Below, piece by piece: positions 23,811 through 30,785 of a stretch of DNA of 30,785 bases (position 1 is its first letter; every line of letters begins with the position of its first letter). The translations under genes were made by a program, and so were the position numbers. The stretch is taken from the IMG/VR virus record IMGVR_UViG_3300030012_002413, positions 1 to 30,785 of that record, one strand, 5' to 3'. The notes under the pieces are model-generated. The model saw only the letters and a program-made list of their open reading frames with translations, was not told the origin of the DNA and did not search any database. The DNA comes from a virus.

Positions 23811-24401
23811 TTAGATGTCGTAGTTACGATTAATACCAATGCCTGTATAGACATCGTAGTTGTCAAAGATTGTCCTGTCACTTCCTCTGGAATCTACTTC
23901 TTCGAGTTGCGACTTGGCAATGAATTCGTCCCTTGCAATCAAAGCTTCAAGTTCTCTTGATCCCATCATGCGCGTCTGGAAGATCCTTGATGCTCTCAGT
24001 GTGATGTATCTACGTGCTTGTTCGTGTAGATCATCCCAGTCCAGAAGAAACGTAATGGTTACATCAAGAGAACTAGAAAATTCGTTTGTGTTGTTTTTGC
24101 GGTCGTAAAGTTTTAGGCCACGCTGAACGACATCCTTTGAGCCGTCAGTTGTGTCTACGTGCAGTGTGTTTGAGGGGAGCTGAATAGTATTATCAGCCAG
24201 TGGAGTCAGGGTGTATTTGTTTGTGGTATTAAAATGCCACCCCATGGTTTGCACCTCTCGACTAACTTCATCCAATACTGACAAAGCTGTAGAAGCTGAA
24301 ACAGGGAGGGTAGAGGTGTCTGCAATGCTATTCACTGGAGCTTCTCCAATGTGACCTAGCATACTGTTAACTGCCTCTAGTTGAGTTGTGAGAGTTGCCA
24401 T
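23811..24401 (-). CDS. T7 gp11-like tail tubular protein A (gatekeeper)
   Basis: A 196-residue adaptor protein, the same length as T7 gp11 (196). MATLTTQLEAVNSMLGHIGEAPVNSI and LDEVSREVQTMGWHFNTTNKYTL are hallmark family segments, followed by DDLHEQARRYITLRASRIFQTRM. It binds the portal and the nozzle to close the head. It begins just downstream of the capsid terminator hairpin, so its transcription needs readthrough or an unseen promoter. The leader TTTTATATTTTAAATTT is AT-rich with no SD. Confidence 0.95.
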   Translation of the reverse strand: MATLTTQLEAVNSMLGHIGEAPVNSIADTSTLPVSASTALSVLDEVSREVQTMGWHFNTTNKYTLTPLADNTIQLPSNTLHVDTTDGSKDVVQRGLKLYDRKNNTNEFSSSLDVTITFLLDWDDLHEQARRYITLRASRIFQTRMMGSRELEALIARDEFIAKSQLEEVDSRGSDRTIFDNYDVYTGIGINRNYDI

Positions 24402-24420
24402 AAATTTAAAATATAAAAGG

Positions 24421-24457
24421 GGAAGCCCCCACAGGGATTGAACCTATGGGGGCCTCC
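24421..24457 (-). terminator. Strong intrinsic terminator after the capsid gene
   Basis: On the minus strand GCCCCCATAGG pairs with CCTGTGGGGGC (11 pairs, one of them U-G; plus positions 24443-24453 and 24425-24435) around the loop TTCAATC, and GGA/TCC outside a one-base mismatch extends the stem. A T-rich tract (TTTTATATTTT) follows. It lies 21 bases below the capsid stop, the place of Tphi after gene 10 in T7. It will give high capsid expression with partial readthrough into tail genes. Confidence 0.85.
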
Positions 24458-24477
24458 AAGTTTAGTTAACTGAGGAA

Positions 24478-25545
24478 TTAAACACTAAATACCTCAACGG
24501 CAGCTTCAGGACGAAGAATACCGTGACCCATTGCATACTTAGCTGCAAAGAGGGTAGCTTGACGCTCGATCTGATACTCACTTTCGGTAGCAAGATCAAG
24601 AAGCTTAACGGTTCCTACAGCCATTTCGTGACCAGCAATGTAACCGCAACCTTCAGCGTAAGTAGTGCCTTTAGACAGCGTAGAAAAGTCGCCGTTGTAG
24701 CCTTTGTTGGCAGCACCGAACACATCGTTGTTTACTCCAGGAGCAGCAGTAGAACTAGCATCACCAAGAGCATCTACATCTTTAATGTGATTACTCTTGT
24801 AGATACGAATACCAGCAACTTCAACAATAGTTCCTTTAGCAGCGTCTGCGCTACCGCTAGAAGTGTCTTTGTTAATTGCGGTGCTGTCAGTTGTAAGCAA
24901 CTTGTAATATTCAGCAGGACCCATGACAGCAAAACGCCCATCAGATGGAACGTCTTTTTCGTCAAGCGTCTCAGCTACTTTAAACAGTGAATCAATCAAG
25001 GCTGAAGTAGTAGTAAGATCACCACCGTCGAAACGAGTTCCTGCACCTCCGGGCACTTCAGCACTTGCGCGAGCAGCAGCAATAAACGTCTTAATGATGT
25101 TCAAGTCGCACTCCTTAGCAAGCGCCTTACCAAGCTCTGCGGAATAAATAGAACGAAGATCGTAATGGTTACGAAGCTCGTCGATATTAGCAATAAGCGT
25201 GGAAGCAACAAGAAGGTCATCGATGAAGATTTGCTTCTCGTTGTGGGCGATTTGTGACAAGTAGCCGTCAGCAGCAGTAGAACTGCCAGCAGGGCCAGTA
25301 ATAAGCGACTCACCGGGCTTGTGGTATTTAGCCGATGCGGTCCCTGTTACTGGGAAGCTTGCCGATTTACCTGAACTAATGGAGCGAACCATAGTCAGGT
25401 CTTTCATAATGTTGCTCTCGTTGAATGCCGTCAGGATTTCACCTGCAAACACCTTCAAGAACAACGCATTGTCCCCGTTTACAGTGGTCACCCTTCCAGT
25501 AGGGGTTCCAGCTATACCGGGAATCGAGGGGATGTTAGTAGCCAT
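24478..25545 (-). CDS. T7 gp10-like major capsid protein
   Basis: A 355-residue capsid protein (T7 gp10A is 345) that forms the icosahedral shell in the HK97 fold. The N-terminal MATNIPSIPGIAGTPTGRVTTVNGDNALFLKVFAGEILTAFNESNIMKDL and following GKSASFPVTGTASAKYHKPGESL are typical. It is preceded by a 134-base leader with AAACC-type repeats and followed by a strong terminator. The start is ATG 25545, with AAAGG 9 bases upstream as a possible weak SD. No frameshift signal for a gp10B-type extension was identified. Confidence 0.97.
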   Translation of the reverse strand: MATNIPSIPGIAGTPTGRVTTVNGDNALFLKVFAGEILTAFNESNIMKDLTMVRSISSGKSASFPVTGTASAKYHKPGESLITGPAGSSTAADGYLSQIAHNEKQIFIDDLLVASTLIANIDELRNHYDLRSIYSAELGKALAKECDLNIIKTFIAAARASAEVPGGAGTRFDGGDLTTTSALIDSLFKVAETLDEKDVPSDGRFAVMGPAEYYKLLTTDSTAINKDTSSGSADAAKGTIVEVAGIRIYKSNHIKDVDALGDASSTAAPGVNNDVFGAANKGYNGDFSTLSKGTTYAEGCGYIAGHEMAVGTVKLLDLATESEYQIERQATLFAAKYAMGHGILRPEAAVEVFSV

Positions 25546-25679
25546 AATATATTAGCCTTTCGATTTGGTTGGTTTGGTTTGGTTTGGTTGGTGTCCTTGG
25601 GCTTTATCTTGTTCGTCCTGTGTTATCCACCTCAGTGGGCATAGGTCTACTAGCGATTAAGCTTTATTAGACAAAAGAT
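25546..25679 (-). promoter_or_regulatory. Long capsid-gene leader with AAACC repeats
   Basis: This 134-base gap upstream of the capsid start is the longest between virion genes. Near the gene it holds tandem ggttt/ggttg units (25567-25591, minus-strand AACC-type repeats). Further up, 25647-25672 shares its ends and an A(C/T)TAAGCT core with a site at 7752-7777 in the early region. A promoter for the phage polymerase is expected here by analogy with phi10 in T7, but there is no SP6-like core. Confidence 0.4.
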
Positions 25680-25871
25680 TTATTCGTGTTCCAAGTCATT
25701 CACGTAATGAAGAATTTCCTTAATGGTGTTTCTTTCACTCTCTGAAAAATCGTGGACTTGGAGCTTTTCGATGAACTCTGGTATCCTTGTCGGTTTCATC
25801 GGTGCCGCGCACCCAGCCATCAATAAGATCGTGGTTACGCTTATGACGCTCCAGTTTAGTCTTTTTGACAT
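25680..25871 (-). CDS. Small lipoprotein, outer-membrane spanin-like
   Basis: A 63-residue predicted lipoprotein: MSKRLNWSVISVTTILLMAGC has a signal peptide and lipobox LMAGC, then PTRIPEFIEKLQVHDFSESERNTIKEILHYVNDLEHE. I chose ATG 25871 because it places the signal peptide correctly; an upstream start at 25919 would add 16 unlikely residues. Most of the gene overlaps the 70-residue gene above in another frame, which is the known layout of Rz/Rz1 spanin pairs. The mature part is not strongly proline-rich, so the spanin call rests on gene layout. Confidence 0.72.
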   Translation of the reverse strand: MSKRLNWSVISVTTILLMAGCAAPMKPTRIPEFIEKLQVHDFSESERNTIKEILHYVNDLEHE

Positions 25872-25947
25872 AAGACTCTTGGACCTTAAAGAACAGGTCA
25901 GCAAGTTTTGGAAAAGCAATTAGTAACTTAACAATAGAAGAGATCAC
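25735..25947 (-). CDS. Small membrane-anchored coiled-coil protein, inner-membrane spanin-like
   Basis: A 70-residue protein with an N-terminal hydrophobic segment (ISSIVKLLIAFPKLADLFFKV, residues 2-22) and a basic helical part (QESYVKKTKLERHKRNHDLIDGWVRG), then a charged tail. The start and WVRG end resemble small proteins I recall from marine T7-like phages. The N-terminal anchor plus coiled coil, with a lipoprotein gene nested in another frame, fits an i-spanin. It overlaps the gene before it as ATGA. The assignment is by architecture only. Confidence 0.7.
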   Translation of the reverse strand: MISSIVKLLIAFPKLADLFFKVQESYVKKTKLERHKRNHDLIDGWVRGTDETDKDTRVHRKAPSPRFFRE

Positions 25948-26138
25948 TCTGCTGGTTTGTCTTTGGCTTTACCTACGTTAAGCGCCAGCCAGTCAACAAT
26001 CTTGTATGCCTTACCAACCCAAGAGTCATCCTTGGGGGTAGGAGTAAGAGCTGCAACAAGGGAGGCAAGAGCAACCACAGAGCTAGCAATAGCAATGATG
26101 TCCTCTTTGTTTTCAAGGATGTAATTAATAAAATTCAT
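25944..26138 (-). CDS. Small single-TM protein, holin-like
   Basis: A 64-residue protein with one hydrophobic helix (EDIIAIASSVVALASLVAALTP, about residues 12-33) and a lysine-containing soluble tail (KAYKIVDWLALNVGKAKDKPAE). The pattern MNF…ENKE…TPKDD…AYKI looks like a small protein family in marine podoviruses. It forms a run with the two spanin-like genes, which suggests a complete lysis cassette between scaffold and capsid. Two other holin candidates exist in the window. It begins nine bases below the scaffold stop; the leader CCTATAATTACTGAC has no SD. Confidence 0.72.
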   Translation of the reverse strand: MNFINYILENKEDIIAIASSVVALASLVAALTPTPKDDSWVGKAYKIVDWLALNVGKAKDKPAE

Positions 26139-26146
26139 GTCAGTAA

Positions 26147-26908
26147 TTATAGGATGTTGGATACAGAAAGCCTTCTTTCGACTTCCTCACGATACGATGG
26201 AACCTCTTGGTATCTCCGATCACTCATAGCTCTCTGAAGTTCCTTTGTGGAGCTAAACGGTTTTACAGAGTTACCGCTTGTGGCCCCTTGCTTGAGTGCT
26301 GGGCCAGAACCAGTAGAGCCTCTGTATTGAGCATGAAGTCCTTTGATTGCCAACCTTTGCTGCTCTGGGGTTCCATTGATGACAAGTTCGTTAAAGGTAT
26401 CTACTTCTCCTTCTGTCAGGGTCTCTCCTGCCCATTGGATCATACCGTCATACTCTTCTTCTCCACCAATAGAGTTGTAGAGGTCAACCGCATTACGCTC
26501 TACCAGAGCCTGTTGTCCTGCAATGTATGCCTCAACGTATTCCTTAGGCAACCCAGCTTTCTCTAGGGCTGCAAAGGTGTCCTCACTCAGCTCTCCCTTT
26601 TCATCAAACTCAAGGGTAGCCTTGGTAACAACATCAGAGCTGTCGATATTATCTTGTGGTGTCTCTTCACTAGCTACCTCTTTTGTCTCTTCCTTTGGCT
26701 CAGACAGTTTCTTTTGTAGCTCGTTGTATGCCTTAGCTAAATCTTCTGGTGAGTTGAACTTCTCATCAAGCCACTCAGGTCTTTCCTCAGTAGCTGGTTG
26801 TTCTTCGCTGGTAGCAACTGCTTCTTCTTGCATCTCTGCTTGCTGCTCCAGTGTGATCTCTTCGTTTTCAGTGGGTTCGTTGATTACCACTCTATTAGCT
26901 TCAGCCAT
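26147..26908 (-). CDS. T7 gp9-like capsid scaffolding protein
   Basis: A 253-residue, strongly acidic protein rich in Glu and Gln (NEPTENEEITLEQQAEMQEEAVATSEEQP…) with a helical C-terminal region (SVKPFSSTKELQRAMSDRRYQEVPSYREEVERRLSVSNIL) that would bind the capsid protein. T7 gp9 is 307 residues. Acidic composition and position right after the portal gene identify it. It directs prohead assembly and leaves before packaging. Unlike in T7, it is separated from the capsid gene by three small lysis-type genes. Confidence 0.93.
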   Translation of the reverse strand: MAEANRVVINEPTENEEITLEQQAEMQEEAVATSEEQPATEERPEWLDEKFNSPEDLAKAYNELQKKLSEPKEETKEVASEETPQDNIDSSDVVTKATLEFDEKGELSEDTFAALEKAGLPKEYVEAYIAGQQALVERNAVDLYNSIGGEEEYDGMIQWAGETLTEGEVDTFNELVINGTPEQQRLAIKGLHAQYRGSTGSGPALKQGATSGNSVKPFSSTKELQRAMSDRRYQEVPSYREEVERRLSVSNIL

Positions 26909-26913
26909 GTCTT

Positions 26914-28470
26914 TTATTCCTCAGGTTGTTGTTGTTGGTTTCTCTGCTCTTCTATTGTGTTGTCAGATACTGCTTTGATAGCCGCTGGTCCCATCTTTGC
27001 AAGCATTTGCTCTTGCTGGGCCTGTTGTGCCATCTGCATCTCCATCTGGAGTTCTTGTTGTGATTTGATTAGAGCTGCTGTCTTGATACCTAATGCTGTG
27101 GCTCTTCTATTGAAGTATTCACCTACATTGACATACTGAGAAACAGCTTGTGGTCCTACTACTTGAGCTGCCCCGGCAAGGAACAAGTCAAGTTTCTGGA
27201 GGTCGTTACCTCTGCCTAGTGCTTCAACACCAGTAATAATCACAGGAGTAGCAATGTCCTTTGGTAGCTTAGGTAGCTTCTTTTTCTTTGTCAGACTAGC
27301 AAGCAACCTGTTCACAAGTGGAAGCTGAAGCTCAGTAGATAAAAGCGAGTAAAGACCACCAAGAGAACTCTCAAGTTCCATACTAAGCATCCTTATTTCT
27401 TCTGCTGTGACCCTTTCCGCATTCCTTACAACACCACTGGTAAGCAAGAAGCTGTGCCCGAGGCGATCTTTGATGGCAGCAATAGTCTCCTGAGCCACCC
27501 TAAAATCGTTAAACTTGTTTAGTTGTAGAACAGAAACGTCTGCTGCATTACCTTGAGTAATGGTCCCGTTAGGACTTTCAGCCAACGTCCTGGCCCTTGT
27601 GGTTCCGTTTGGATTCACAAGAAATAGAACCTTTGCGGCAGCAGCCGAGCCCTCAACAATCGCTCTTGTAAGACTTTCAAGAGATTGGAGGTCCCCGAGG
27701 TATTCCTCAACGTATCCTCTGCCGTAGTCTTCTCCATCAATTCTGCTGAACCGCAAAGGTATGAAGGGGTTTTGGTCTAGTGGGTAAGTTCCTTCAGAAC
27801 CTTCGACGGGGTTTCCATTGATGTCTTGGAAGACATGCCACTTGTTATCTTTGCGGCACACAGCGGTATACAGGTCTACCTCTGCCATAGGATCTTTTGC
27901 ATCTACATCAACAACAGCCTTCATGTTGTCATCGAGAGCTGCGTAGCTCATGCTTTCTTTTGTCGCTATGTAGATAACATTACCCATTGAGTCCCTCTCG
28001 ACCACAAACCGGTCAAGGTGGAACACACGCATACCGCCAGAGTCTGGTAGATACACAAGGGCATTGCCTGTAACAATGAGATGCTTGAGTGCTTCGTGCA
28101 GACCAGTCCTGTAGGTTTCCCTGCTGATCTCATCCATTGTTGCCTCTTCAACTTTCTGAAGAGCTTGCTCAACTTGACTGATTACCTCCTCTGGTGCTCC
28201 TTCTTGTTGGAGTCCATAGGTGTCTACGTTAAGTCTAAAGAAGGGAGCGTTAGGAGGCAGAAGTGCTAACAAAAGTTTAGAAGCAAGGTTATTTACTCCT
28301 CTAGCCCCAACACCCTGAAACGGTGTATCCAGTCTTGATGAAGCGCCAAAGCCAGCATCCGGCATTATGTAGGGAAGTGTCAGCCTTGAGGCTTGTCTTG
28401 CCCTATCCAGGTATTGCTCCCTCCGTCCTTCAAGGGAAGTGTATAGGCTTTTAGCGGTTCCTGTATACAT
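26914..28470 (-). CDS. T7 gp8-like portal (head-tail connector)
   Basis: A 518-residue protein (T7 gp8 is 536) that forms the dodecameric portal ring for DNA passage. Family features include REQYLDRARQASRLTLPYIMPD, FQGVGARGVNNLASKLLLALLPPNAPFFRL, the TGNALVYL strand, and QNPFIPLRFSRIDGEDYGRGYVEEYLGDLQSLE. The C-terminus is Gln-rich (QQELQMEMQMAQQAQQEQM and NQQQQPEE). It is followed after five bases by the scaffold gene. Leader AATACCAAATAACCA has no SD. Confidence 0.97.
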   Translation of the reverse strand: MYTGTAKSLYTSLEGRREQYLDRARQASRLTLPYIMPDAGFGASSRLDTPFQGVGARGVNNLASKLLLALLPPNAPFFRLNVDTYGLQQEGAPEEVISQVEQALQKVEEATMDEISRETYRTGLHEALKHLIVTGNALVYLPDSGGMRVFHLDRFVVERDSMGNVIYIATKESMSYAALDDNMKAVVDVDAKDPMAEVDLYTAVCRKDNKWHVFQDINGNPVEGSEGTYPLDQNPFIPLRFSRIDGEDYGRGYVEEYLGDLQSLESLTRAIVEGSAAAAKVLFLVNPNGTTRARTLAESPNGTITQGNAADVSVLQLNKFNDFRVAQETIAAIKDRLGHSFLLTSGVVRNAERVTAEEIRMLSMELESSLGGLYSLLSTELQLPLVNRLLASLTKKKKLPKLPKDIATPVIITGVEALGRGNDLQKLDLFLAGAAQVVGPQAVSQYVNVGEYFNRRATALGIKTAALIKSQQELQMEMQMAQQAQQEQMLAKMGPAAIKAVSDNTIEEQRNQQQQPEE

Positions 28471-28483
28471 TGGTTATTTGGTA

Positions 28484-28804
28484 TTATGGAGTGTCTTCCT
28501 GAGAGGTCCAATCGGCACCAGCAAGCTCCTCGAGAATCTCTGAGTGGGTGTATGTCTCCATGCCTTCAAAGGGCTCAGGGGTCTCACCGTCCCACTTGAG
28601 GATAGTTTTTGTGCCATCTAGTGAGAGGCGCAAAGTGTTCTTGGAGGATTCAATAGCGGCATCGATATATGTATTACCGACCACTACTTGCTCCGTAGTC
28701 TCTTCTCCAGTCTCTTCGTCGATGACTACCTGCTCTTCGGTGATGTCTCCGGCGTTGATATCTTCTAGGGTCATCACGACCCACTTTCTATTTTCGTAAC
28801 TCAT
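28484..28804 (-). CDS. Small acidic protein between adhesin and portal
   Basis: A 106-residue acidic protein, MSYENRKWVVMTLEDINAGDI, with an acidic middle (EEQVVIDEETGEETTEQVVV) and a central strand-rich part (NTLRLSLDGTKTILKWDGETPEPFEG). I do not recognise it. It follows the adhesin gene by five bases and precedes the portal by 13 bases, and so could be a chaperone or accessory of the adhesin, as is common for genes placed directly after fibre or adhesin genes. This is inference. The leader AATAACC before ATG fits the common non-SD type. Confidence 0.7.
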   Translation of the reverse strand: MSYENRKWVVMTLEDINAGDITEEQVVIDEETGEETTEQVVVGNTYIDAAIESSKNTLRLSLDGTKTILKWDGETPEPFEGMETYTHSEILEELAGADWTSQEDTP

Positions 28805-28809
28805 GGTTA

Positions 28810-30785
28810 TTAATAAGGGGTATCTGTTTTTATGTCGGACGCTGGGTCCATATTGGTCATCACCGCTGGTCCTATAAGCTTTTGGACCTTAATGTTGCTC
28901 CACTGAGCGTATTTACTAACGTCGAGACTATCGGCGCTAAGAACGCCTGAAAGGCCAAGCGCCACATAAGTATAAGTGAACGAACCGCTACCGGCAGGAA
29001 ACATATAATAAGTGCCCCCTGAACCAGGCCAAAAGCGAGCGCGGGCGTTTGAGTCATCAGTTTCAAAATCAAAACTTATGCAGTAGACTTGGCCTACCAC
29101 CTGATTTTCCGTCAGCAAACCACTTACACCAATAACTGCGTATCCTGCTTGATGTGAAGTGCCGTCTCCAGCACCCGTTCTAGTCATGCGAACAGCAGTG
29201 GGTGTCGGGTTAGAAAAAGTATTGGCAGCATAGGCCACCCACCTGCCCGAATCATAAGCGTCACTTCTTAGTAGATTGGCATCCTTGTATTGCCCACGGA
29301 TGCGATTGAGAGAAATATTACTGATGGTTCCTGAGAACCCACTATTTACGAGTAACGTTATCTTATTATTATGACTATAGTCCTTTACCGTATGAATTAA
29401 CTCATACGTGCCAGTGGTTACGTTAGAGACAATAAGGGAATTAAGAGTGTCACCGATGCGTAAAATCAAGGCTCCGGTGCCATCGTTTGTAACATCTACG
29501 GTGAGGCGGAACGTTTGTCCTATAGGTAGCGTAAACAAATACTGGGCAAAAGCCTGCTCTCCTCCTGTGCCCGCATAAGACAACGTAGTGCCATCCCAAG
29601 TCATATTATTGAGAGACGCCCAGTCCGATGAGCTTGGATTAGTCGGGAACATTTCGTCTCCCTCAAACTCCAGTCCCTCAAAGATAATATTGTTGGTGCC
29701 GTCAGCGTAGCCATCGCGGGAGGCGTCCCCCATGCGCCACCAGTGAAGCGCATTGTCGCTCAGGTCGTATGCTCCGTTGCCGCTAGATACATCTATGGGG
29801 CGTCCTCGATTGAATAGGGCACGAATGGCTTCATCGTCGAGGTCCTCGTGGATGGAGAATTCGTCGATGCTTCCAGAAAAGTAAACGTCCCCTGCTTTGC
29901 CAATTTGAATACCTGTTTCGTAAGTATTCATCGAGCCACTGTTTACTGTTGTATCAACTGTTTGTTTCACCCCATCACACCACAATTCACATCCCGTTAT
30001 GTCATTTCCGACAGTTTTTAAAGTCCACATATGCCATGCTGAGTCATCTTGGGCACCAGTCGGTGTATCAACCCAATATCTAAAAACAGAAGCCGCCATC
30101 CATAAAAGGGGTTTGCTTGAAGATTGGTTAAAGTGAAACGCGCCTTTATCCGAATAAGTGCTCGTTGTTCCGTGCGAGAAGACTGGATTATGGCCTGTGT
30201 CTGAAGATTTGCTCCACCAATTATAATACCTGCTCTCTCCGTTGGGTTGCAACGTATCGTCCACCTGTGTCACCAAGTGGTCATTCGTTCCGTCAAATTT
30301 AAGGCTCTTCGTGTTGTCCACCGGAGGCAACGCATAGATAGCCTTGGGTGCCTCTGTCTGGATTGTGGCTCCGGTGATTGTGCCGGTGTGTCCGTTGACC
30401 TCTTTGACGCTTACGTTGTCTACGGTGAACGAATAATCACCCGTGCTATCGTGCCTATCAACGGCAACAAGGGTGGAGTTAGAGTTTGCTGTCCAAAACA
30501 GCTCAACATTTTGCAAAGCGCCGGTCATTGTAATGATTCCGTTAGTGCTTGTTGAATTGTTCAGCGTTGTAAGCCCCCCAAGGTTGGCCCCGTTATCTAA
30601 AAAGCGCATTTTCTTGCCAGCTGTTCCAGTCACCTGAGCTGTCAGTCGATATGAGCGACCTGATGTATACGAAACATTTTGGTGCGCATAACTATAAGCC
30701 CCACCAGTTACACTCACTGTTAAAATGCCATCTGATATTGTAGAGTTTGATTTACTCCAGTCGGTGTCAGACGAGAAGTCACCGT
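28810..30785 (-). CDS. Multidomain carbohydrate-binding tail adhesin (cut by window edge)
   Basis: A long beta-rich protein whose frame stays open to the right edge, so the N-terminus is missing. From the start of the visible part there is a CBM-like jelly roll (ending near NVSVKEV), a LamG/concanavalin-like domain (SLKFDGTNDHLVTQVDD through WHMWTLK, GVKQTVDTTVNSG and YFSGSIDEFSIHEDLDDEAIRALFNRGR), a WWRMGD linker and two further CBM-like blocks (SDWASLNNMTWDGTTLSYAG and a following one up to YAQWSNIKV). These modules bind surface polysaccharides, so it is a likely receptor-binding or tail-spike protein. Gene placement before the portal is where T7 has host-range tail gene 7.3. The region seems richer in G+C than neighbours. 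Confidence 0.85.
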   Translation of the reverse strand, partial: GDFSSDTDWSKSNSTISDGILTVSVTGGAYSYAHQNVSYTSGRSYRLTAQVTGTAGKKMRFLDNGANLGGLTTLNNSTSTNGIITMTGALQNVELFWTANSNSTLVAVDRHDSTGDYSFTVDNVSVKEVNGHTGTITGATIQTEAPKAIYALPPVDNTKSLKFDGTNDHLVTQVDDTLQPNGESRYYNWWSKSSDTGHNPVFSHGTTSTYSDKGAFHFNQSSSKPLLWMAASVFRYWVDTPTGAQDDSAWHMWTLKTVGNDITGCELWCDGVKQTVDTTVNSGSMNTYETGIQIGKAGDVYFSGSIDEFSIHEDLDDEAIRALFNRGRPIDVSSGNGAYDLSDNALHWWRMGDASRDGYADGTNNIIFEGLEFEGDEMFPTNPSSSDWASLNNMTWDGTTLSYAGTGGEQAFAQYLFTLPIGQTFRLTVDVTNDGTGALILRIGDTLNSLIVSNVTTGTYELIHTVKDYSHNNKITLLVNSGFSGTISNISLNRIRGQYKDANLLRSDAYDSGRWVAYAANTFSNPTPTAVRMTRTGAGDGTSHQAGYAVIGVSGLLTENQVVGQVYCISFDFETDDSNARARFWPGSGGTYYMFPAGSGSFTYTYVALGLSGVLSADSLDVSKYAQWSNIKVQKLIGPAVMTNMDPASDIKTDTPY

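Noticed and set aside
24523-24990. 155-codon plus-strand frame opposite the capsid gene
   Set aside because: It is a shadow of the capsid gene with Ser/Val-rich low-information sequence.
1-30785. CRISPR array, tRNA genes, insertion sequences
   Set aside because: No regularly spaced repeats, tRNA clover-leaf or transposase was seen.

Overview
The window is about 31 kb of the genome of a T7-like podovirus (Autographiviridae type). Every supported gene lies on the minus strand, so it reads from high to low coordinates. The core T7 set is present in T7 order: portal, scaffold, major capsid, tail tubes A and B, internal virion proteins gp13 to gp16, fibre, holin, small and large terminase, then a small-gene early region, single-subunit RNA polymerase, gp2.5-type SSB, endonuclease I and the start of primase-helicase. 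Gene content (LamG/CBM adhesin, lysine-rich small proteins, phage integrase) is like that of marine podoviruses. Two predicted lipoproteins and spanin-like genes point to a Gram-negative host. Almost no gene has a Shine-Dalgarno; leaders are A/C-rich and often end ACC-ATG. This suggests a host that initiates without SD, but the host cannot be named from sequence alone.

Layout. 30785-28484: a multidomain carbohydrate-binding adhesin (cut by the window edge) and a small companion. 28470-24478: portal, scaffold, an inserted lysis cassette (holin-like, spanin-like gene with an overlapping lipoprotein), then the capsid gene and a strong intrinsic terminator, matching the position of T7 Tphi. 24401-10407: tail tubes, ejection proteins, fibre, holin and terminases. 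10351-10034: a small HExxH protein. 10033-9697: a noncoding region with tandem SP6-like phage promoters. 9696-9247: two small lysine-rich proteins, closed by an intrinsic terminator at 9125-9197. 9119-8928: a lipoprotein. 8927-8522: a second noncoding region with candidate host-type promoters. 8521-6124: about ten tightly packed small genes, several with 4-base ATGA overlaps. 6127-4211: amidase endolysin, tyrosine integrase and a coiled-coil protein, ended by a 12-bp perfect hairpin. 4101-1: RNA polymerase, a small protein, SSB, endonuclease I and primase-helicase (cut by the window edge).

How it works together (inference). Host polymerase starts in the 8.5-8.9 kb region and transcribes the small early genes, lysis enzyme, integrase and phage RNA polymerase. 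The phage polymerase then uses SP6-like promoters for the replication and virion genes. Terminase and early genes are contiguous here, so the virion ends (expected terminal repeats) must fall inside roughly 8.6-10.4 kb and have been joined or collapsed in this sequence. The integrase suggests the phage may be temperate, but no repressor and no convincing tRNA-type attP is seen. DNA polymerase and exonuclease are not in the window; they would be expected beyond the left edge.
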